Shown here one piece after another: positions 30,399 to 41,747 of a DNA stretch of 64,000 bases (position 1 is the first letter of the stretch; each line of letters opens with the position of its first letter). The stretch is from Zygnema circumcarinatum (lineage: Eukaryota; Streptophyta; Zygnematophyceae; Zygnematales; Zygnemataceae), in assembly GCA_037447605.1 (NCBI GenBank), contig CM074806.1, positions 1,626,196-1,690,195 of the forward strand. Reading direction: 5' to 3'. Under the pieces are notes generated by a model. It saw only the letters and a list, made by a program, of their open reading frames with translations, ran no database searches and was not told where the DNA came from. The translations under genes and the position numbers were made by a program.

Positions 30399-31292
30399 GT
30401 CTTCCTTTAAAGTGATATTGTGCAGTTAACTCTTAATAGCGTTGACGCAGACTTTTTGTAAGCTTTTCACCTTCTTCCTTTAGTAAGGGGAACCTTTTCA
30501 AAAGATTCCATGGCATTCCACGTTAGTGATCGAGGACTTTTTTTAAACAAAGTCCATTATAAATAAGGTAGATAGCATTGTAATGTACTGCCCGTGGTTG
30601 CCTGTCGTCTGGTCGATTTGTAGCTTCCAGTAGAAGTGAAAGAACGCAGTTGAGAATATGCTGCAGTCCTGCTCCCCAAAATGGGGGTTATTGTCTTTAA
30701 ACCAAGTACAGATTAATGCAGCTTCTCTGATTACACGGTGTGCTGGACCCCAACAGAGCACAGGTTCACTGTTCCAGATTTTTTCTATCGGCAGCTTTGA
30801 TCTCAGGGAGACGTGGCAAGATGCAACCCCTTCAGAGAAGAGAGCCAGTCAACATTGCGCCAAAAGGAATGACATTGCTGCATGTGACCCAAGAGTGAGG
30901 TTAAATAAGTTTTTGCCCTTTCGCATTGTTTGATGCTGCTTCGGGCATAATAAACAAAGGAATTCAGCATTACGTCGACATATAGGAAATGACAACGAGG
31001 CAATGCAATTAGAGGAAATTACAGAAGTAACTGGAAGAAATAAGGTGCCTTGCCTTATTCTCAACTAACGTCAATGGATTACGGGCACCGTTCTGACCTA
31101 CCCCTCCCAAAAACGCCCATTTTAACAGGCAAGGAAGTTAATTGTGAAGTACCAAGTCAATGCAGTGGGCATCCTGAAGATTGCCCTTCAATTTGAATGG
31201 TTATTAAAGTAAGAAATATTGAAGCAATGTTCCATGGCAAAATGTGTTCATATTAACTTTCGTCACCACTCCTCCCACCTCCCCCATTATCA
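30399..31292. other. AT-rich spacer between convergent genes
   Basis: No coding content recognised; contains the 3' regions of the truncated plus-strand gene and of the minus-strand desaturase-like gene. Confidence 0.5.
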
Positions 31293-34200
31293 TCAGGCTG
31301 CCTTCTCATGTGTAGAGCGGATGGGCTTGAGGCGCCTCTTCAGCAGCGAAATTAGTTCGTCTTTGGTTCGGGCCTTCTGGCCGATGTTTACATACCTGCA
31401 AGGCACAAGAAACTGCCAAATGTGAAGAATGGAATTACGGAAACGGTTAGACCATGCATGGATGCTTCATGTACAATTGGAAGGCCATGTCTCGATGCTG
31501 CCCAGTTACTTTGAATGCTGCCAAGCCCCTCAAAATCATTAAGCATGCTGCTTCAGAACCACTCAGACTCTCATTCTTCCCACCTGAAGGTTTAAAATAG
31601 AAGGCCAGGAGCAAGACTCCACTGTCATATTTTTGTGAAGAGTGAAAGGAGCTTATCAGAGCTATAAAAGCTAAATGCTCACCGGTCCGCCAGCACTCCC
31701 AATTGTCCCGTGAAGACAAGAAGACCAACGTCAAAGAAGCCAACGGTCTGCAGAATGGTTACGACCGCTCCAGTGAGGACAAAGCTTCTAAAACAGCAGT
31801 CTATCAAAAAGCTCTTCGAAGAGAAAAGGATGTGGTATTTAAGTGCCTTCGAAGGACCTTTTGCACTTGACGGCTATACCGAGACTCACAGGGGTAGCGA
31901 GTGTGTTTCAATCATCGTACTGGAGTTTGACGTAGCTTCAGACCATTACTACATCACAACCAACAGCTCCTCCATTAACTGACCTCGAAGACGAGGGCAT
32001 CTTCCTCAGCGTGCTTGTCCAACGTTTCCATAAAGCGTGAAGGAAGTTCCGACCTGTACAGCGGATGGTGTCACGGACACATCATGTCTCACTCGGCAGA
32101 ACTCACAAGGCGGCGATGTTTCAAGAAGGATTGAAAGATGAGCAGCCTACCAGTGCAGCTTGGAGTTGACATGATGGACAATGTGGTACCCGTCGTTGAA
32201 CGTTTTCTGATTGTCACCTGCGTTGACCAGATTGTAGCTGCTCACCAATCCACACGCTCACCATCCCGCCCCAAGTGCATCTCTCAGCATAGACCTGCTT
32301 TACGAAACAAAGGCTTGCTCGAGGAGCGAGGTGTGATAAAAAAGAAAAAAGAAGGGAGCATTGAAGAGGCGTGAGGGGTCAATATTAAGGGAGATGAAGC
32401 AAGAGGGAGCAGAAGACACTTTCACAAAAGAAAGACTGCACTGCAGAGAATGTGGAGGAATATGAGCCCACGTGAGAGCATAATTATTGCGGGAATGTTC
32501 CGGGTCCACAAAAATATGTTGACTCCAGTTGCCAAACATCATGGCCAGAGAAGCGACGAAGAAGGGGATCACCATCACCTGCCAGCTCCACATTTCGTCA
32601 GCTTCATTCACTGTTTATCTTCAAACTGCGCTATGGTTCATCCAATCCATGCAAGCAGCCGTTCTTAGGATAGTAAAGCAATGTGGACTGAAAGAGCAAA
32701 ACAGCAGCAGGTCTCTCGCTCAATGTACGCAGGAATGCGTGGCACACTCACCCAAAGTGTGGCCACAGGAAACGATTTGTACAGAAAATAGCCCAAGGAG
32801 CTGCCACCAACTCCCCCAGCACGAGACGAATAGTTTTCCTCAGCACATTCTCCAAATGTGTATAGGCTTCCCGTTATCAATTGAAGGTCTACACTGACAG
32901 TACCCGGTTCATGATGGAAGCAACAATTCTTAGAGCAGCATTTCAAACACCGGAAAAGCGGGTTCTGTGGAAGGTAGAGGCGTGCTGCAGCAGCCATACA
33001 AAAAGAATGTGAGGGATGCCACTGCTTTGAGGGCGAGCCCGTAGCGCCGTCTGCGCAGAGCATACCACGGCAGCTCCACCGCTATGGCGGCCCAAAAGCG
33101 CACCCAATACCTGGCAACTCGCAGGTCCATGTGCAGCGTTCAGAGCTTGGCAACGACAGGAACTACACTTTGAATATAAGTACCTACTGTTCCCAAAATG
33201 GAGTATAGCTATTTTGTTTTTCGCTCTTTCAGTAAGGAGATGAAATGTGTAGGACAATGGTTGATACGTATTGCAGAGTTCCTCGGACCTCATTTGCAGG
33301 ACATTCCAATCTACGCCTCCATGGACATGCTTGCGTCGCACTCAAAGAAGAAAAATAGATGCGGTAAAAATGGTGGATGTTTTCACAGTCTTCATGGTCG
33401 AACTTCTCTCCAACATAGAGCAATACATGAGCAAAGAAAATTTAACCAACCCGAGAAATTGCAGAAAGTTATCGCGTTGATAAGGCTCGGTAGAGGAAAC
33501 ATCGTATGGAAAGAGATTGTTTTCCTGGAATCGTAAGACCCAAGTTCCTTGAACTTAAACAACACTCTCAAAGCAAAGCGTTATCCACTCTTGAAAGCCA
33601 ATACAATCCTTCAGGTAACTCAATGACAACAGCTGTGGTTGCTAGCGAATGATGTTTGCGAGAGGCACTCACACAGTGATGCATGACAATATGATGGAGG
33701 CGGTAAATGCCTGGAGGGATGCCGTAAAGGACGCAAAGAACGTTCGGGCAAAGTTGTGACAAAACCCAGCCTGCCCACGTGCTTTTGAAAGGCTGCATCC
33801 ACAACCATGCAGTCATGGGTCAGCTTCCCAGAAAAAAAAAGTTGCTGTGAGAAAAGGAGTGGTGCCATCTCGCGCTGTGTGATTCCCCACAACCCGTCTC
33901 ACCGGGGAGCAAGCGAACTTGTAAGGTCTCCAAACACTTCCAAAAATCAAACAAAGGGCTCTTGCGTCACTATGTCCAAGGGATATTTGCAGTGCTGTAC
34001 CACACATAATTTATTGCATAAATTCGTACACATCCAAACTTACTTCTTGAGAAGCACTCTCATGACAAATGCAGCTGCAACTAAATTCTGCCAGTCATAC
34101 TGTGAAACATGTTTCAGTTAGTTGCTCAGGGCATTGCTGATTGTTGACACAGAACATGGAAGGTGTCGGAAATGGCGAGAGAATTCGCAATTAACGAACA

Positions 34201-35085
34201 AATGTCCTCGAAGGACGTTTCAACAAGTTGTACAGTCTTCCAACAACGAACATAAATGGCCTATCTCTCCGGCAGCTATGATGAATTCCTTTCGATTATC
34301 TGACTGAATGGTTTAAATGCAACTTTTTTCGCAATTGATCCGTTTCACCTTTCCAATAGGTAAGCTATTGCTCATATTTTAGAAGCACAAAGCTACTGTT
34401 AAGCCCTTCTAACGCGTCCTAGTTCCAAAGTAACAAATTTCCTTCAACTTGACAATGAGATCCTTCCGCTCGCTTATTGAGGACGCAAAGAGAGACCTTT
34501 GGATAACTAAGGTAAGTAAAAACAAGATTTTGGAAACGAAAACAGTGAGAGGCGCGGTCAAAGTAATTTGACATGCATGAGTTCATAAGTGTCTTGAAAA
34601 GGCACTCCACTTCACTCTTGTCTTGTCTGCTGCAGTTACGACATTGCATCCGATCCAACAGTTGGCAAAGCTTGCGGACTCCGCAGCTAATGATCTGGCT
34701 TGCAGGGGATTCTGCCAGCCGCTCTGCCAATCTGCATGGAGCACTTGCCCAAAAATGCAGCAATGCCGAGGAAACGCACCTGCGAATGCTCCACGAAATG
34801 CAGGCAGAGGATGAAGCGCTGCAGAAAGAGGCCGCAGCTGATGAGGAGGTAGGCAAATCCCAGAAGGTGCGTGGCGCGTGGCAGCAAGAAGAGCGCGACG
34901 GCAGCCGGCACAGGCAGCACGCAGATGTTGAAGATGAGGTACGCCATGGGCGCGTCCCGCGGGTCGCGCAGCTGCGCCTCCAGCCATGCCGCCACGGGCC
35001 GGGGCGGTCGGAAGAGGTACTCGTGCCGCGTGGCCGTGAGGTCGAGGTTCCGGAACTCCTTCCCCGCCACGGCCGCCCCCGCCAT
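31293..35085 (-). CDS. Membrane fatty-acid-desaturase superfamily protein
   Basis: Ten exons join in phase: 35085-34780, 33792-33673, 33524-33451, 33110-33000, 32800-32752, 32578-32472, 32237-32151, 32053-31984, 31747-31683 and 31395-31293, giving 363 aa. Three histidine clusters are visible in the expected order: HFVEH in exon 1, RLHHIVMHHC in exon 2 and FNDGYHIVHHVNSKLHW in exon 7, the pattern (HxxxH, HxxxHH, HxxHH) that binds the di-iron centre of membrane desaturases/hydroxylases. Hydrophobic helices lie around MAYLIFNICVLPVPAAVALF, HLLGFAYLLISCGLFL, FWAAIAVELPWYAL and VIPFFVASLAMMF. The N-terminus has no obvious transit peptide, so an ER location is likely. I recall uncharacterised plant and algal proteins with SSTEPYQRDN and FGNWSQHIFVDPEH segments; substrate and regioselectivity are unknown. 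The C-terminal tail KARTKDELISLL is soluble. Confidence 0.85.
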
Positions 35086-35363
35086 GGCTTCCCTCCCTGC
35101 CTTCCTCCCTCGGTAGGGATGGCCGCAACTTTTCGACGTCAAACCCCGGTTTCAAACCCGGCAGTTTCAACGAATAAATTCGAGCCCAATAATTTATTCC
35201 AATTTTAAATATACAGTACAGTACTGTATGTACGAAATACGGTACAAATGTACGGACCGAAGAAGTTGGGACAAGAGTTGAGTTGGAGTTTTCCATGATA
35301 TACAATGACGTCAATTTCTTGTCAATTGTGACGTGTCATTGCGTCACAATGGAGTTTTTAAAT

Positions 35364-36061
35364 GGGGGCGACTATTTACAGTGTACGGATTCTGAATGTA
35401 GTGTACGATTTCGTCGGGCAGCAAAAAAATCCTTTTTTTGGTTGCCCGGCGCTGTTTCATACTTTTTAGAATAGATACAGACCTTTTTCGTCGGATGTAC
35501 GGATAGTGATTTGAAATGTACGAAGCGCGCGCGTCTACAAGGTATAAGGGCGCAACACGTGGAGCAACATGATTGGTCGCGGCAACATATGACGTGACAA
35601 GTATGTTTGGGACCGTGACGTGACGAAACGAGTCGCGACAAAAGTGGAGTCCGCGGACGGCAGTCGGAAATGGCGGGAATAAAAACTGACAGATTTTCCT
35701 GAAACACGCTACCTTATGTGCCCTATCCTTTTCTGTCAGTTTTAATTCCCTCCATTTCCGACTGCCGTCCGCGGACTCCACTTTTTTCGCGTCTCGTTTC
35801 GTCACGTCACGGTCCCAAACATACTTGCCACGTCATATGTTGCCGCGACCAATCATGTCGCTCCACGTGTTGCGCCCTTATACCTTGTCGACGCGCGCGC
35901 TTCGTACATTTCAAATCACTATCCGTACATCCGATGAAAAAGGTCTGTATCTATTCTAAAAAGTATGAAACAGCGCCGGGCAACCAAAAAAAGGATTTTT
36001 TTGCTGCCCGGCGAAATCGTACACTACATTCAGAATCCGTACACTGTAAATAGTCGCCCCC
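35364..36061. mobile_element. Foldback long-inverted-repeat transposon, copy A (MULE-like, non-autonomous)
   Basis: A 698-bp near-palindrome: it begins GGGGGCGACTATTTACAGTG and ends with the reverse complement, with arms of roughly 330 bp meeting at a short loop near 35700-35740. It is flanked on both sides by TTTTTAAAT (35355-35363 and 36062-36070), a perfect 9-bp direct repeat. Long terminal inverted repeats with a 9-bp target duplication are typical of Mutator-like elements. No transposase frame is present; the overlapping ORFs on the two strands are an effect of the palindrome. Confidence 0.8.
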
Positions 36062-36070
36062 TTTTTAAAT

Positions 36071-36772
36071 GGGGGTGACTATTTACAGTGTCCTTTTTCT
36101 GAATGTAGTGTACGTTTTCACCGGGCAGCAAAAAAAAGGTTTTTTTTGGCGAAAAATGCTGTTTCATACTTTTCAGAATAGATACAGACCTTTTTTCGTC
36201 GGATGTACAGATGGTGATTTGAAATGTACGAAGCGCGCGCGTCTTTTCAAGGTTTAAGGGCGCAACACGTGGAGCGACATGATTGGTCGCGGCAACATCT
36301 GACGTGACAAGTATGTTTGGGACCGTGACGTGTCGAAACGAGACGCGAAAAAAGTGGAGTCCGCGGAGGCAGTCGGAAATGGCGGGAATTAAAACTGACA
36401 GATTTTCCTGAAACACGCTACCTTATGTGCCCTATCCTTTTCTGTCAGTTTTAATTCCCTCCATTTCCGACTGCCGTCCGCGGACTCCCACTTTTTTCGC
36501 GTCTCATTTCGTCACGTCACGGCCCCAAACATACTTGCCACGTTAGATGTTGCCGCGACCAATCATGTCGCTCCACGTGTTGCGCCCTTATACCTTGTCG
36601 ACGCGCGCGCTTCGTACATTTCATATCACCATCCGTACATCCGACGAAAGAAGGTCTGTATCTATTCTGAAAAGTATGAAACAGCATTTTTCGCCAAAAA
36701 AATCCTTTTTTTTTCTGCCCGGCGAAAACGTACACTACGTTCAGAAAAAGGACACTGTAAATAGTCGCCCCC
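36071..36772. mobile_element. Foldback long-inverted-repeat transposon, copy B, adjacent to copy A
   Basis: A 702-bp second copy with the same arms (start GGGGGTGACTATTTACAGTG, end CACTGTAAATAGTCGCCCCC) and the same central loop words (TGAAACACGCTACCTTATGTG). It starts right after the TTTTTAAAT that ends copy A and is followed by TTTTAAAT at 36773-36780. It differs from copy A at scattered positions, for example in the subterminal GTCCTTTTTCTGAATG segment, so it is a related insertion rather than an assembly duplicate. Confidence 0.8.
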
Positions 36773-36780
36773 TTTTAAAT

Positions 36781-38237
36781 AACCGTCTTGGTCTCCGACT
36801 TCACAAAAAAAAAAAAAAAATGAGAAAAAAAAATGGAATTGGCATTGGACTCACATCCCGTTCCGTTTAAAGTTGAATTTAAAAAAAAAAAAAAAAAAAA
36901 ATTGGAGTCCCGGTGAGCACACCGGTGTACCACTTCTTTGTTGCAAGTTTGAAACGTCCTCCTTCTGAAGTAAGGTACCGTACGGTACCTGCGGTCGCGA
37001 GCCTTGCTGAGAGTTCAATTCCGGCGGTGGCTGAGGGACGGAGAGGGAGAGGGAGAGGGAGTGGGAGAAGGAGCAACTGGAGGGAGGGAGGAAACAAAGG
37101 CACGCCAGGAGGGGGCTTCATAGCAGGCCTGTTGCAGTAGGTACTATGCTTGGCAGCATATATCGAGCAGGATTCTACGAGGATGTCAGAAATTCAGCTT
37201 ATCGAATATTGTAATTGGCTGGTTGTTACAGGAGCTTGGCATTTGATGAACTTCACTTAGGACGGCAAGTTTCGGTCAGGGTGGCGAATGGCTTAGTCGT
37301 GGTCGCAGCATCTGATAACCGAAGGTCATTCATATGTCGCATACCACAGCGTGTTTTCCACTGATTCCAGTTCATATAAAGTGCTTGCTTTATTCATTCA
37401 CAGTTATCCGCTCTAAAAACTCGACAAGCACCAAGTAGGAAAGGCCCGTACAGTGCGTTATGAAAGTTTTCATTATTATTGAAAAAAAAAATGAATATAA
37501 GAATCTATCTGAAGGTTCCTCTGTCAACTGCTGTGGTTGCACTTGCACCAATTTACTATAATCTTCATTTGAACGCTCTACAACGCTAGACAGGAATTGG
37601 AAGTAGATACTGACCATATTCCTCATGACGGAATGCAAAATTTTCAAAACATGTTCCTCCACCTCGTTTTTGTACTGGCGTCATTCAAATTCAGAATTCT
37701 GTATTGACCAGAAAATGACTCAGGCAAAATTGTTTATTCCATGTCCTTTGGTGCTCTTTTGCTTGGACAAAGACTAGCTCCAAGCCTATCCTTACACGGT
37801 CTTTGTACTATTCTCATTTTTTTATACCGACCACCTATTGGAAATGTCTCACCACTTCTCTTCTCCATTTTTTTCTTACTTGCTTTTCTTTCCTGTTCCT
37901 AATCTCTTTTCTAGTGTAAGGTTGAATTTTTTTATTTACTAGGGAGCTTTTGCTCAATCTTGCACATAGTTGGAAAGTCGTCATTGACCGAGCATTGTCC
38001 AATTTGTAGCAGAAGTCTTGGAGCACTAATGTTGCAGGTATGGTTTCAATGCTTGCACTACATGGCGGTGTTTTAGGCTCGGTCATGGTTCTGTTCGTGT
38101 GATGTGATTGGCCTGCTACAATACGTATTTCGAAGTTTTCCTTTTAGTACTCACTTGTGTACGATTTTCCTTCTCCTCTTGAGCTGCGTCCAGGTTGAGA
38201 AGGTTCAAGTTACCATTCAGCAGGCTGCAGGACCATC
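36781..38237. other. Spacer between foldback transposons and PET100 start: A-tracts, palindrome, GA-rich block
   Basis: Two long A-runs (about 36806-36829 and 36881-36900) follow the transposons. GGTACCGTACGGTACC at 36974-36989 is a perfect 16-bp palindrome in a small GC-rich block that also has (GGGAGA)n near 37038-37062; this block could hold the PET100 promoter, with a leader intron ending at the acceptor GTCCAG near 38193. No other gene recognised. Confidence 0.5.
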
Positions 38238-38778
38238 ATGTCTTCTCGGACCGGTGTCAAAAGCTGGTTGGAGGTGTTCAAGTTTGGCTGCTACGTGGCT
38301 ATTCCCATCGCTATGATGTTCACATTCGCCAACAACTCTGAAAACCTGGAAAAAATTATTCGAAATGTAAGACTGTGTTGAGTAACGCCGAAGCAAACTT
38401 TTACTTAAGCATGCCAATGAATAATGTTGAAGATGAATGCAAAAAAAAATAGGGACAGAATACTTTGACTTCGACGATTCTTTGCTATGCATGAGACTTC
38501 AAGATGCAGAGGGCAGCCAGCTTCTCTGGACGTGGTTCAACCGTTGTCCAATTGTTTTCCGGATTGTTTGTATGGACAGTCGTCGTAAGGACTGAGTCCA
38601 TTTTAACGGCATCTTGCTGCCTGCTGCTGCCTGCCAAGAGTTAGTAAGCTTGAGCGGGTATTTGTGGATTGGTGGTGGTTGACAGCGATCGTACGTAGTG
38701 TACCCTCCGGAAGGACCCCGACCACCAAATGCAGAAGAAATTCGTGAAATTTTGAAGAGGAGCAAATCGCAACAGTAA
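38238..38778 (+). CDS. PET100: PET100-like cytochrome c oxidase assembly factor
   Basis: Two exons, 38238-38366 and 38686-38778, encode 73 aa. The product starts MSSRTGVKSWLEVFKFGCYV, has one membrane helix (FKFGCYVAIPIAMMFTFA), then NNSENLEKIIRN and, across the in-phase intron, RSYVVYPPEGPRPPNAEEIR and a Lys/Gln-rich end. The short N-terminal tail, single helix, and Y-V-V-Y-P-P-E-G-P-R-P-P segment match PET100, a mitochondrial inner-membrane chaperone for assembly of complex IV subunits. Length is in the usual range for the family. It is convergent with the complex I B14.7 gene about 1 kb downstream. Confidence 0.88.
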
Positions 38779-39776
38779 CTTTTGAATCATCAGAACACTG
38801 CCTTGCGCCTGACCCGTAAGTCATTTTGTTTTATTAGTGCAACCGTACAGCTAGGAGTTGCGAAATCTGTGACTGTATCTATACTGGTTGCTGTTCAACA
38901 ACTTTTTCGATGTATATGCTCTTCAAGACATCAGTCAACTAGCAATCTGTGAAAAGCACTCGGAGCATCAACAGTGAGACAAGTGGATGCCACATTTTTG
39001 CTGATTTGAGGAACCAACGTCGTTACTTGGAAAAAAGTTATTTCCTCTTCTCCCAAAGACGCATCGTCAGCCTTCCTAGTTTGTCGTATTTAAACTTTCG
39101 CACTGCTTTGCAGAGACCAAGTTCTCAAGTTTCGAGTTGTGAACCAGGGTATGGTACATCGTTAATCAGCCGTCACAGTCCAAAAGATGATGCAATACAA
39201 GGGCAGCTAGACCGCAGCATGTCGCACCTGCGGAGCCAGCAATGGGGGTTCCTGGCAAAAGAAAAGCAGGATTCGATTGTTGCTTTTTTTTCTATGATAA
39301 TCTGAGGAGGACAGTGCCAGGACTTCCGTCACCTCAGGAACATTAGGAAGGGCAAAAGCAACACGTAGGGGTAAACGAAATGAAACGAGGCATGTCACAG
39401 CATTCTCAACAATTGCAATCCGTCAGTGCATCAAACCGTGTCTGATCTGATCTTGATCTCCATAAATTCAAATGATGGCACCAGGGGCTGCAATGCTGGA
39501 GACTTGCTTTTGCTCCATGCCACAGCATGTTCTCTTCTCCTAACCAAAGAAGTGTTGCGATATAGGAGCCTGGTCCGAATATGGATAACCTCTTCCTAAT
39601 GGATTGCCAGAATTTGCATTTCAAAAACTGAATAGACATAGACGTAGCCCACAAGTTTATCATGTCGAACCATCCGAGACAGCGACGCTGTCGTTTTCCG
39701 TCCTCAGAAAACCTAATGCCATGGTTGATCCATATATTCGGCAAATTTACAGACACAGATAATCTCCTTTCGTTTC
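38779..39776. other. Spacer between convergent PET100 and B14.7 genes
   Basis: No coding region recognised; short frames on both strands have no family resemblance. Confidence 0.5.
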
Positions 39777-41429
39777 TCAACTTTCTTGCTGGGCTTGAGC
39801 TTGCTCCTTTCGGAAGGGATAATATTCTCTATCTGTTGGCGTCTTGGTCACTTGCCCGCTAGCATCAACTGCAGCAGAGATGGCTGCTAAAGCTGCACAT
39901 GCTCCGACTGTGACTGGTAAATTGCCCGCTGCACAAGAAAACCTAACGAGGTTAGCAGAGAAAAGCTGTGACGTGCAGACTCTGGTTGTCCACAATTCAC
40001 CCTAACAGGTAAACTAATCTGTTAGTTTAGAAGTTATGGTAACCATGCCAGTATCTCTCCACCAGTGCAAAGGAATACTGCCTAAAAAGCAAGTTGGCAA
40101 GTACAAGATTCCGCAGAAAGAAACGTCCTATATTCCAGTGTAATATAACTTAATTTGTAGGGATCTCACATTCCCAAACTAAAAACTTCGGGCGACTGAA
40201 GAGAAAGAAACTCGCTACTTATCGCGAGAAATATAACTCATCGGAAGAAACTAACGACTTCCAAATCACATGTCCCCTTAAGGTCGTGAAACAAACTAGA
40301 TATGAGGCTGCTGCAGAGCCTTCAAATGTTGTTGTAGCCTAAACAGTTGGGCAAATGACAGTTATGACGTCGTAATGCTGCAGGGTCAAAGGACTGTGCA
40401 GCACTGACCTGCCAGTTGTCGAGTATTACGGACTCTTTGCTACCTGACCTACATTAATTGTCATAATCCATTCTTAACAGCCTAAAAGACATAAACAAAG
40501 TTATACAGAACACATCTATTTACACTCGGGAAAATATAGCAGCTTTTCAGTAAGCTTACTAACTGATTCAAAAACACGAGCATGGGGCTTAGACGTCCGC
40601 AAAGGATACGATTTCCACTGACTTAAGGAATGTCGCGAACCATACGATTGTTTCCTATAAAGCTGAGAGGCATTCTAAATCTTTCGAACACTTCAAAAAT
40701 GTGGAGTTGTGAACATTGATCAGATCAAATCATGTTGGAACTAATGAGGTCTATCATTTGCTTGATAGGTATGTATTCTGAAAGGGCTTAGGCTTTCTAT
40801 AAAACTCGGCTACCAGACATGCAAATCATGACGTTCTCGTTCTCGTGAAAATGGAGCAGGAGAAACTACAATTATTGCCCCAAGAGACCATGCAAGTGCG
40901 CATATCCTTCCTGCATTATGCACCAAATAGGTGCATACAGGTAGGCGTCACCACGCTTAACCGCTTCCCCGCGCTTCAGTGCCACTCAGCCATTCCAAAC
41001 GAATGGCCAGCCTACAGGGTGTTACTTCCATTCCATCGTAGCTGCGTCAAGGAAGGCCAGGCATGCACGACCTAGAGCAATATGAAGATAGACATGCTCA
41101 CCTCGAAGCCCTACGACAGCGCCAGCTGCTATTCCCCCGAAGACACCGTTCCAGAGGTCCTTCTTTCCACGAATCTCCTGAGCAACCGCGTCAGTCAAAG
41201 CAAAAACGCCTCCTACAGCTGCAAAGTATGCTCCATAAGACCCCATGATCTGAGCAGTTTTCCGCAAGGCAGGCCAAGCTTGGTTCCTCTCAACTGCCGG
41301 CACGTCATGCCATGTGGCAGCCACTGCTCCGCTGATAGTTCCAATTAGGTAGCTGGCCACTGTAGCAGTCCCCGCCTTGAACGCTATAGTGTCGTACTCT
41401 CCAAGCTTTCGGACATCCTCCCCATCCAT
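39777..41429 (-). CDS. Complex I B14.7 subunit (Tim17/Tim22/Tim23 family; NDUFA11-type)
   Basis: Exons 41429-41102 and 39928-39777, separated by a 1173-bp intron, encode 159 aa. The start is the ATG at 41429 (MDGEDVRKLGEYDTIAFKAG); an upstream in-frame ATG gives only an Arg-rich extension. Glycine-rich hydrophobic segments (ATVASYLIGTISGAVAATW, IMGSYGAYFAAVGGVFALTD, WNGVFGGIAAGAVVGLR, VTVGACAALAAISAAVD) are the four short helices of the Tim17/22/23 fold, and the end PTDREYYPFRK fits the plant complex I B14.7 subunit, which I recall as also 159 aa in Arabidopsis. It sits in the mitochondrial inner membrane as an accessory subunit of NADH dehydrogenase. A sister member (OEP16-type) is a less likely alternative. 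Confidence 0.88.
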
Positions 41430-41747
41430 GGCGCCCTCCTGCAGCCTCGGCTTCCTCCGTCCCCCTTGCACCCCTGAAGCGCTCGTGGACCTGTGCACTA
41501 CGCCGCGCATTGGATCCGATCCACTCGCCGCAGTTCATCCCTCCCCGACCAGCTCGCAGGATCCACTAGTTCAACGTCTGGATCTACCGAAATTCCACAA
41601 GAAAACCGCGATAACGCTTGCGAGTCCACTTCAAGCATGTGATAATCAACGGTTCAACCATTGATCTGGAACCGCCACGACAGTGGAATCGCAGTGTCTG
41701 CTTTCCCTCCTGCGTCCCCTCCGCGCTCTCCGTCCAGGGAGGCCGCC
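41430..41747. promoter_or_regulatory. Short bidirectional spacer between B14.7 and PPR-SMR genes
   Basis: Only 318 bp separate the two divergent ATGs (41429 on minus, 41748 on plus), so the genes must share or overlap promoters. No TATA box is evident; the block is moderately GC-rich. Confidence 0.55.

Noticed and set aside
35344-36870. Several 100-150-codon ORFs in the foldback transposons
   Set aside because: They are the same peptide read from mirrored arms of palindromes; no transposase motifs.
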